Assembly: GCA_947258835.1 (NCBI GenBank)
Contig: CAMYJY010000183.1
Coordinates: 1-11,155, forward strand
Direction: 5' to 3'
From: an uncultured Pirellulales bacterium
Lineage (GTDB): Bacteria; Planctomycetota; Planctomycetia; Pirellulales; Lacipirellulaceae
DNA length: 11,155 nucleotides
Shown here: positions 5,657 to 11,155 of the stretch, piece after piece
Layout: each line of letters starts with the position of its first letter
Position numbering within the stretch: the first letter of the stretch is position 1
Translations under genes and position numbers: made by a program
The notes under the pieces: generated by a model
What the model was told of the DNA's origin: nothing
Databases searched by the model: none
What the model saw: the letters and a program-made list of their open reading frames with translations, nothing else

Positions 5657-6595
5657 ATGGCAACTGTAGAGAGTTTTTCACCCCCCCGCGCCAACTTTGC
5701 GGATACCGAGTCTGCCGCCACGCGGGCCGTGGGGCGGGTTGGTCCCTGGCAATTGGTTCGTTTACTGCATGAGAGCGAAGTGTCGCGCGTGTATCTGGCA
5801 CGCCCGGCCGACGCGGGTGGGCAGCAGGCGGCCAACTACGTCGTAAAAATGCTCCGCAAGGAATGGTGGCGCGACGCGCAGGCGATTGAGATGCAACGGC
5901 GGGCCGCTTGGCTGGGCCAAAAGCTTTCGCATCCACACCTCCTGCCCGTGCTCTCAGCCCAAGTCCAAGCGGCACCGTTTTATTTTGTGACCCCGTTAAT
6001 TCCCGGACATCCACTGGCCCAGATTCTGCAGCAAGGTGAATCAGAAACGGCCCGATGTTTGCCGTTGCCCATCACGCTTTGGATTGCCCGGCAAGTGGCC
6101 GAAGCACTGGCCGTGCTGCATACCTCGGTCGGCATGGTCCATGCCGATATCAAACCCAGCAATGTCTTGGTTTCGGGGGATGGTCATGCCACTCTGATTG
6201 ACTTGGGCTTTGCCCACGCCCCTTCCGAGGCCCAGCATTGGTCCCGCCGCGCCGTGTTGGGAACTCTCAGCTACATGGCACCCGAAGGGGTAACTTCCTG
6301 CCTGGCCGCGACGCCTGCCAGCGATCTCTATAGCCTGGGGGTGATGCTGTACGAGATGATCACGGGGGCGCTGCCCTTTCAAGCGAGTGCGCCGGATCAA
6401 CTGGTGCGGCTGCACCGGGAAACGCAGCCTCCGTGCATCCGCCGCGCGGTTCCCCAACTGCCCCCGGACGTGGCTGCGCTAATCCATCGTCTGCTGGCTA
6501 AAGACGCCCTCCGACGTCCCGAGTCTGCTACCGAGGTCGTCGAAGAACTGATGCGTTTGGAGATTGACAGTTTTTCCCAGCGTGAGAGAAATTGA
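5657..6595 (+). CDS. Hanks-type serine/threonine protein kinase, soluble, single-domain
   Basis: Transfers phosphate from ATP to Ser/Thr of unknown target proteins; 312 residues, essentially one kinase domain. Seen: beta-3 lysine K64 in YVVKML, candidate alpha-C glutamate E78, catalytic loop HADIKPSN (162-169, D164, N169), DLG in place of DFG (D182), APE at 208-210, ASDLYSLGVMLYEM (221-234) and a C-lobe arginine in LRRPES (285-290). The residues needed for catalysis are present. The glycine-rich loop is not: the matching segment is LLHESEVSRVYLA (37-49) with no glycine, so nucleotide binding may be altered. There is no transmembrane helix or sensor domain, so it is probably cytoplasmic. The start is the ATG at 5657, with GGAGA at 5641-5645; a longer in-frame reading from 5375 would begin inside the fold-back element and is disfavoured. 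It converges on gdhA. Confidence 0.92.
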   Translation: MATVESFSPPRANFADTESAATRAVGRVGPWQLVRLLHESEVSRVYLARPADAGGQQAANYVVKMLRKEWWRDAQAIEMQRRAAWLGQKLSHPHLLPVLSAQVQAAPFYFVTPLIPGHPLAQILQQGESETARCLPLPITLWIARQVAEALAVLHTSVGMVHADIKPSNVLVSGDGHATLIDLGFAHAPSEAQHWSRRAVLGTLSYMAPEGVTSCLAATPASDLYSLGVMLYEMITGALPFQASAPDQLVRLHRETQPPCIRRAVPQLPPDVAALIHRLLAKDALRRPESATEVVEELMRLEIDSFSQRERN

Positions 6596-6611
6596 ACGGA
6601 AGTTAAGGCGA

Positions 6612-6637
6612 GCGGCAGGTAAGTTTTTACCTGCCGC
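6612..6637. terminator. Strong hairpin between convergent kinase and gdhA genes
   Basis: GCGGCAGGTAA (6612-6622) pairs perfectly with TTACCTGCCGC (6627-6637) around a 4-base loop, 17 bases after the kinase stop. There is no T-run after the stem (gtg follows). Its 11-bp stem and position between convergent genes suggest a transcript-end structure, possibly serving both directions. Confidence 0.6.
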
Positions 6638-6640
6638 GTG

Positions 6641-6762
6641 ATCGAAAATCCCGGCGAAGCGACTCCATTGGGCTGTCGATGGGTAAGTTCTCATCTGCCC
6701 AATCGAAAATCCCGGCGAAGCGACTCCATTGGGCTGTCGATGGGTAAGTTCTCATCTGCCCA
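6641..6762. repeat. Two exact 61-base tandem repeats carrying hairpins
   Basis: Bases 6641-6701 and 6702-6762 are identical over all 61 positions. Each ends in a hairpin-like stretch, TGGGTA - 10 bases - TGCCCA (6680-6701 and 6741-6762), whose core GGTAAGTT is shared with the stronger hairpin at 6612-6637. The array is therefore two units plus a diverged hairpin, spaced about 61-64 bases apart. It ends four bases before the gdhA stop codon. No coding function is apparent. Confidence 0.95.
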
Positions 6763-6766
6763 ACGC

Positions 6767-8122
6767 CTAAACAGCCCCATAGGCCAGCATGGCGTCGGCC
6801 ACTTTGACAAAGCCTGCCAGGTTGGCACCCCGGACGTAATTGATCGTGCCATCGGGCTCGGTACCGTGGTCCGCACACTTGGTGTGCACGTCCCGCATGA
6901 TGGTTTGCAGGCGTTGGTCCACCTCCGCCCGGCTCCAGGAGAGACGGAGCGAGTTCTGGCTCTGCTCCAGTCCGGAGACCGCCACCCCGCCCGCATTGGC
7001 CGCCTTCCCCGGACCAAATAAAATCTGGGCGTCCAAAAAGGCGTGGACCCCTTCCAGTTCGGTAGGCATGTTGGCCCCCTCACTAACTGCCAGGATTCCA
7101 TTGGTCAGCAGGGTTTGGGCGTCGCTGGCACTGATTTCATTTTGGGTCGCGCAGGGCAAGGCCACTTCGCCAGGTACCGACCAGGGACGCTCGCCGGCAT
7201 GAAATGTGGCGTGCGGAAATTTCTCCGCGTACTCCGAGATTCTCCCGCGACGGACTTCCTTCAACTCTTTGACGAAGGCCAGTTTTTCCGCATCGATGCC
7301 GTCGGGATCGTGAATAAAACCCCCGGAGTCGGACATCGTGAGCACCTTGGCTCCCAGCTCCGTGGCCTTTTCCACCGCATACAAGGCCACATTGCCGGCG
7401 CCACTGACCAGCACGGTTTTGCCGCGTAGGCTGTCGCCGCGGGCGTGCAGCATGTTTTCGCAAAAATACACGCAACCGTAGCCCGTGGCCTCGGTTCTCA
7501 CCAAGCTGCCGCCAAAAGCCAGACCCTTCCCGGTCAAGATACCCGTAAAGCGATTGGCCAGGCGTTTGTACTGTCCGAACAAATAGCTAATCTCGCGGGC
7601 ACCGACGCCGATATCGCCTGCCGGCACATCCGTGTCCTCGCCAATATGACGGAACAGTTCTGTCATTAAAGACTGGCAAAAACGCATCACCTCGCGATCC
7701 GACTTGCCTTTCGGATTGAAGTTGGAGCCTCCCTTCGCGCCTCCCATGGGCAGGCCGGTGAGACTGTTTTTAAAGACCTGTTCGAAGCCCAAAAATTTGA
7801 GAATGCTGAGGGTCACCGAGGGGTGAAATCGCAGGCCACCTTTGTAGGGCCCAATCGAATTGTTGAACTGGACCCGCCAGGCACGATTGGCACGAATTTG
7901 GCCCTGGTCGTCTTCCCAGGTCACGCGAAAGATCACAATCCGATCCGGTTCGGTCATCCGCTCCAGGATTTGCGCATCCCGGTACTGCGGATGTTCCAGC
8001 ACATAGGGCATCAGGGTTTCCACAACCTCGCGGACCGCCTGATGGAACTCGGGCTCGCCCGGGTTGCGTTTTATCAGCCCGTGCATGAAGCAGTCGACTT
8101 CCTGGCAAGCCTCAATCCACAT
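6767..8122 (-). CDS. gdhA: NADP-type glutamate dehydrogenase
   Basis: Catalyses reductive amination of 2-oxoglutarate with ammonium to glutamate, a cytoplasmic nitrogen-assimilation step; the enzyme is normally a hexamer. The 451 residues match E. coli GdhA (447) along the whole length. Seen: substrate-binding GPYKGGLRFHPSV (91-103, K94), catalytic lysine K130 in LPMGGAKGG, PAGDIGVG with D170, the TGKG..FGGS segment (197-206), dinucleotide fold GAGNVA (241-246) followed by SDSGG (264-268), and the C-terminal GANLAGFVKVADAML. The serine after the second Rossmann strand and the overall similarity favour NADPH. The ATG at 8120-8122 has AGAGGAAA seven bases upstream. The extreme N-terminus (MWIEACQEVDCF) is not conserved, so an internal start is possible but less likely. 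It lies 38 bases after the sigma-factor gene on the same strand and may share its transcript. Confidence 0.97.
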   Translation of the reverse strand: MWIEACQEVDCFMHGLIKRNPGEPEFHQAVREVVETLMPYVLEHPQYRDAQILERMTEPDRIVIFRVTWEDDQGQIRANRAWRVQFNNSIGPYKGGLRFHPSVTLSILKFLGFEQVFKNSLTGLPMGGAKGGSNFNPKGKSDREVMRFCQSLMTELFRHIGEDTDVPAGDIGVGAREISYLFGQYKRLANRFTGILTGKGLAFGGSLVRTEATGYGCVYFCENMLHARGDSLRGKTVLVSGAGNVALYAVEKATELGAKVLTMSDSGGFIHDPDGIDAEKLAFVKELKEVRRGRISEYAEKFPHATFHAGERPWSVPGEVALPCATQNEISASDAQTLLTNGILAVSEGANMPTELEGVHAFLDAQILFGPGKAANAGGVAVSGLEQSQNSLRLSWSRAEVDQRLQTIMRDVHTKCADHGTEPDGTINYVRGANLAGFVKVADAMLAYGAV

Positions 8123-8160
8123 GATGGAATTTCCTCTGGCAAATGTGCTGGTCGGGACCG

Positions 8161-9723
8161 CTACACGGCTTCGATGGGTGTGGGTTCCACGCCATCTAAA
8201 AATCCATGCAGTGATCGGGAGCGATACGGGGATTGCAGCTTGCGGACGGCCTTGGATTCGATCTGCCGCACCCGTTCGCGAGTCACTGCGAACATCTTGC
8301 CCACTTCCTCCAGGGTATGGGGGGAACCATCGGCCAGGCCGTACCGCAGACGGAGAATTTCCCGCTCCCGGTAGGTTAGCTCATCCAGCACTTTTTCCAA
8401 ACCCTGTTTCAACGCTTCCATGTTGGTGTCGTAGAGCGGGTCTTCATCGCACTGGTCCTCCAGGAAATCGCCGAAGAAATTGTCCTCGTGGTCGCCCACC
8501 GGCTGATCCAGCGACAGCGGTTGACGTGTCATTTTGGAAACGCATTTGGCGTCTTCCAAGGATAAGCCGGCATGCTCGGCAATTTCTTCCGGATTGGGTT
8601 CGCGTCCGTGGGTTTGCACGAAATCAGTCGTCACGCTGCGAATCTTACTCATGGTATCAATCATATGCACCGGCAGGCGAATCGTGCGGCTCTGGTCGGC
8701 AATGGCTCGGGTAATGGCCTGACGAATCCACCAGGTGGCGTACGTGGAAAACTTATAACCGCGGGCGTGTTCAAATTTGTCAACCGCGCGCATCAAACCC
8801 GTATTGCCCTCCTGAATCAGGTCCAAAAAACTCATCCCTCGGTTACGATAGCGTTTCGCGATGGAAACCACCAGCCGCAGATTCGCGGCCGACAAATCCC
8901 GTTTGGCCGCATCGTAGGCCTCCTTGCGGGCGATTGTCCGCTGGGTGAGCGTGGCTAAGGTCTGAGGGGTTTCCAGCGTGATCCGCATCAGCTGATGCAG
9001 TTCTGCGGTAAACTCGTGGATTTGGCTGGGGTGTACCATCTGCTCCGGGTGACGGATCTGATGTTTGACGGTGGTCATCCGGCGGCTGATGTCCTGGAGC
9101 TGTTTCATTACAGGCAGCAGTTTTTGCAGGCGGAGATTGAGCTCCTCCACCAGCCGGACGGCTTTGTTGCGGCGCACCACCAAACGTCGCCAGGCGTTTC
9201 TTTTTTTGGCTGGGGTCGTGTGCCGGTTGGCCACCACGCAGAAGTCTTTTTGATTTTGTGCCAAGAGGCTGCGAATGGTAACCAGGTTGGGACCAATGCG
9301 CTTGAGCACACGCTTTTTCTCCGCCGTGTTGGTCACTGAAATTTCAATCGTGCGGTCCAGACGCAATTTTCCTTCCAGCACGTGTTGCAGCAATTCCGCG
9401 GCACCTCGCAAGACAAAGTCGTTGCACAGCATCGTGCGCCGAAAACGAGTTCGCGTCCTCTCAATGCGTTTGGCCGAGGAGATCTCCATTTCGCGGGAGA
9501 GCATGGGAATTTCACCCATCTGCATCAGATACATCCGCACCGGATCTTCAATCGCGGCCGTACCGTTTTCTGAGGCCTCCGCATCGCTGGCGTCGTCCCC
9601 TGCGAGCGGGCGCTCTGCCGCGGATAAGCCGCGGTCGCTGGCGGAAGCGCCGGTGGTGGGGAGGGAGCGGTTGCGGACCGCTGGGCGAGGGACGTGCGAA
9701 GCGGATCGAGTATGGCGTGACAT
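8161..9723 (-). CDS. RNA polymerase sigma-70 factor, RpoD/SigA type
   Basis: Directs RNA polymerase to promoters. Domains in 520 residues: a Ser/Arg/Ala-rich N-terminus (1-58) in place of region 1.1; region 1.2 (EDPVRMYLMQMGEIPMLS, 59-76); a long basic non-conserved stretch (about 90-265); region 2 (about 273-355) with NLRLVVSIAKRYRNRGMSFL, DLIQEGNTGLMRAVDKFE and YKFSTYATWWIRQAITR; region 3 (about 356-435); region 4 (about 443-498) with helix-turn-helix TLEEVGKMFAVTRERVRQIE; and a 22-residue tail. The residues that read -10 and -35 elements match E. coli RpoD, so it should recognise ordinary promoters. It could be the principal sigma factor or a close paralogue; planctomycetes can carry several. 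The ATG start (9721-9723) leads into a sensible N-terminus but has only a weak AGAG upstream. gdhA follows after 38 bases. Confidence 0.94.
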   Translation of the reverse strand: MSRHTRSASHVPRPAVRNRSLPTTGASASDRGLSAAERPLAGDDASDAEASENGTAAIEDPVRMYLMQMGEIPMLSREMEISSAKRIERTRTRFRRTMLCNDFVLRGAAELLQHVLEGKLRLDRTIEISVTNTAEKKRVLKRIGPNLVTIRSLLAQNQKDFCVVANRHTTPAKKRNAWRRLVVRRNKAVRLVEELNLRLQKLLPVMKQLQDISRRMTTVKHQIRHPEQMVHPSQIHEFTAELHQLMRITLETPQTLATLTQRTIARKEAYDAAKRDLSAANLRLVVSIAKRYRNRGMSFLDLIQEGNTGLMRAVDKFEHARGYKFSTYATWWIRQAITRAIADQSRTIRLPVHMIDTMSKIRSVTTDFVQTHGREPNPEEIAEHAGLSLEDAKCVSKMTRQPLSLDQPVGDHEDNFFGDFLEDQCDEDPLYDTNMEALKQGLEKVLDELTYREREILRLRYGLADGSPHTLEEVGKMFAVTRERVRQIESKAVRKLQSPYRSRSLHGFLDGVEPTPIEAV

Positions 9724-9856
9724 GGGCGGTCTCTGCTGTGGCCGAAGGATCGTCTGGTCGTTGACGATTCCTTATTGCAGAGCGCATGCCGATGACCGGG
9801 GTCGGTCTCAGGTGAAGTTGTAAGTCTATTTGGGGTATGGGTTTGCGTCTTCGGGT

Positions 9857-9915
9857 GGGCTGTTTTTGCGCCAGCCCTGGGCCGCATCCGTGTGGCCCAA
9901 ACACCACAGTGGGCC
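9857..9915 (-). promoter_or_regulatory. Adjacent and mutually exclusive stems in the sigma gene leader
   Basis: Read on the minus strand, three hexamers occur at equal 10-base spacing: GGCCCA (9910-9915), TGGGCC (9894-9899) and GGCCCA (9878-9883). The middle one can pair with either neighbour but not both. Directly after comes GGGCTG (9872-9877) pairing with CAGCCC (9857-9862) over a 9-base loop that contains AAAAA. This looks like an RNA switch layout, but there is no U-run, so premature termination is not indicated. Confidence 0.35.
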
Positions 9916-9970
9916 GGAGCGCAGGTGGCGAATTGGCAACACGATGCGGAACCTCTTGTGACTGCGTCAC

Positions 9971-9994
9971 ATCGGTAGGCTAGCGCCAACCGAT
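9971..9994. repeat. Imperfect 24-base palindrome after the toroid-protein gene
   Basis: ATCGGTAGGC (9971-9980) and GCCAACCGAT (9985-9994) pair at 9 of 10 positions around the loop TAGC. It lies 55 bases beyond the stop of the toroid-protein gene. It could be a terminator stem without a T-run, or a dimeric protein-binding site upstream of the sigma gene. Confidence 0.45.
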
Positions 9995-10048
9995 GCCACC
10001 CGCGGTCTGTTGACTCCTGCCCCGAAAATGAACAAATACCGTCGTGGC

Positions 10049-11155
10049 CTACGGACTTTCGCTCATAAATGCCTGTTGGTACATGGGCATATGCCGGTAA
10101 TAGACTTCCAGCGTGAGAACAGCCAGCGTGGTGGTGTACAGCCGCCCTCCCCGCTTGCTCCAGGCCTCCTCAAAATACCAGCTGCCCGCCTCGTGGCCCG
10201 AGGTGGCTTGGGAGTCGACCAGGTAGGCCCGCATCTTGGGATTCCAACGCTTCCAGCCGGGGCCGCCAAAGTGGTGCAGGGCTTGGCTGGCGTAGTAGTT
10301 GAAATACATGTCATTTTCGGCCGGGACCTGCTTGGCAATCCGCGCCAAACCTTTCCGCAGGGGGGGATGATTGTGTGGCCACCCCAACATCATCCGTGAG
10401 AAGAGTCCCGCCACGGACATGGAACGTCGCTGGCTGGAGGGCAGTTGGTAGCCGTAGCTGGCCCCGCGATCTTCCTGCACGCCATCCAAAAAATGCGAGG
10501 CCCGGTACCAGACTTCCCGCGGTATTTTTAGTTTGCCGAGCGTGGCACTTTTGAGTGCCGTGAGCTGCCAGGTGGTGACCGAGGTGTCCCCCGGTTCGCC
10601 GGGCCGATACCTCCAGCCTCCTTGGTCATGCTGGGCGTGCACGATGAAGTCGACGGCCTGCTGCGCGGGAGCGGCCAGATTTTCGTCGCGGGTCATGGCG
10701 TAGGCCTCGCACAAGGCCAGGGTCGCAATGGCGTGGGAATACATGTCGCCACTTTTCCGCACCAGCAAGATGCCGTCGTTTTTTTCGGAGACAATCGACT
10801 GATCACGCAAATCGCCGCCATCTGCCGTGAGCAGCATTTGATCCACTAAGTAGTACAGTCCGCGGGAAACGGTCTCTTGGTAGGGGCCAGCTCGTTGCGT
10901 GTAGCCGGCGCCCAGGAAACTGAGCAGGGCCAGCCCGGTGGGCGAGGTGGTCGCCTGCACAAATCCCGAGTTGCGGCAAACACCGCCACACTGGGGGCAA
11001 GACTCTAAATCAAAACGCCACCCGCCGTCCTGAAATTGGTGGGCGGCTAGCCAGGCCAGGCCCAGTTCCACCGCCGACTCACTGGCCGCCGAACCGCCTC
11101 CCTGGAGGGCGAGGCCACGGCGATTCTGCGGTTGGCGGCCCTGCAAGCCACCGCC
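10049..11155 (-). CDS. Prenyltransferase/squalene-oxidase repeat (alpha-alpha toroid) protein, partial
   Basis: Fold relative of terpenoid cyclases, with no established reaction. The frame stays open to the right edge, so the N-terminus is missing; the TTG at 11146 is not a convincing start. About 368 residues are visible. Numbered from that TTG: QW-type repeats HQFQDGGWRF (36-45) and AQHDQGGWRY (171-180), a cysteine cluster CPQCGGVC (50-57), ATTSPTGLALLSFLGAGYT (65-83), MYSHAIATLALCEAYAMT (135-152), GDTSVTTWQLTALKSA (186-201), a NYYASQALHHFGG segment, and the C-terminal RLYTTTLAVLTLEVYYRHMP. The DXDD acid motif of squalene-hopene cyclase is absent (the comparable place reads GDTSV), so cyclase activity is unlikely. 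Proteins of this pattern are common in planctomycetes, often as the C-terminal part of longer proteins with low-complexity N-termini, which fits the Gly-rich sequence at the edge. It is separated from the sigma gene by 325 bases. Confidence 0.88.
   Translation of the reverse strand, partial: GGGLQGRQPQNRRGLALQGGGSAASESAVELGLAWLAAHQFQDGGWRFDLESCPQCGGVCRNSGFVQATTSPTGLALLSFLGAGYTQRAGPYQETVSRGLYYLVDQMLLTADGGDLRDQSIVSEKNDGILLVRKSGDMYSHAIATLALCEAYAMTRDENLAAPAQQAVDFIVHAQHDQGGWRYRPGEPGDTSVTTWQLTALKSATLGKLKIPREVWYRASHFLDGVQEDRGASYGYQLPSSQRRSMSVAGLFSRMMLGWPHNHPPLRKGLARIAKQVPAENDMYFNYYASQALHHFGGPGWKRWNPKMRAYLVDSQATSGHEAGSWYFEEAWSKRGGRLYTTTLAVLTLEVYYRHMPMYQQAFMSESP

Larger units (their letters stand above)
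9724..10048. other. 325-base spacer upstream of the sigma gene
   Basis: It separates the toroid-protein gene from the sigma gene, both on the minus strand, and should hold the sigma promoter. I found no convincing -35/-10 pair on the minus strand. It contains three stem-forming segments (9857-9915) and an imperfect palindrome (9971-9994). No protein or RNA gene is recognised. Confidence 0.6.

Noticed and set aside
6641..6762. Tandem repeats as a possible CRISPR array
   Set aside because: Two head-to-tail 61-base copies with no variable spacers and no cas genes nearby.
6479..6878. Minus-strand frames reading through the 61-base repeats as small proteins
   Set aside because: They overlap the kinase end or the gdhA coding region in other frames, and the repeated peptide simply reflects the DNA repeat.

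Overview
The window looks like a GC-rich chromosomal segment from a planctomycete, probably a relative of the Pirellula/Rhodopirellula group. The clearest marker is the alpha-alpha toroid (squalene-hopene-cyclase-like) protein at the right edge, a type that planctomycetes carry in many copies. The RpoD-like sigma factor without region 1.1 and the small serine/threonine kinase fit as well. The lineage is inferred from protein style; no rRNA or tRNA is present to confirm it.

Left part (1-5088): the N-terminal third of an NAD-dependent DNA ligase (ligA) runs off the left edge on the minus strand. Diverging from it on the plus strand is a tightly packed three-gene cluster. It holds a compact UvrA-type ABC ATPase, a protein resembling part of a family 2 glycoside hydrolase but without catalytic residues, and a ThiF/MoeB-type (E1-like) adenylyltransferase with an extra C-terminal domain. 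The first two genes abut (stop then ATG) and the last two overlap in an ATGA, so they are almost certainly one transcript. The ligA/uvrA spacer holds a good ligA promoter candidate and a very long stem-loop.

Middle part (5089-6766): a 568-base non-coding stretch contains a 237-base fold-back element with perfect 20-base terminal inverted repeats (MITE-like), then a possible leader terminator, then a compact Hanks-type serine/threonine kinase. Between the kinase and the convergent gdhA lie a strong hairpin and two exact 61-base tandem repeats that each carry a related, weaker hairpin.

Right part (6767-11155, all minus strand): in transcription order, the partial toroid protein, a 325-base spacer with several stem-loops, a primary-type sigma-70 factor, and 38 bases later an NADP-type glutamate dehydrogenase (gdhA). 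The sigma and gdhA genes are probably co-transcribed.

Most genes here are housekeeping or lineage-typical. The unusual material is the non-coding structure (fold-back element, repeated hairpins, long ligA/uvrA stem-loop, alternative stems ahead of the sigma gene), an exact in-frame 42-base duplication inside the UvrA paralogue, and the odd company of the three-gene cluster. I see no CRISPR array, no transposase gene and no tRNA or rRNA.
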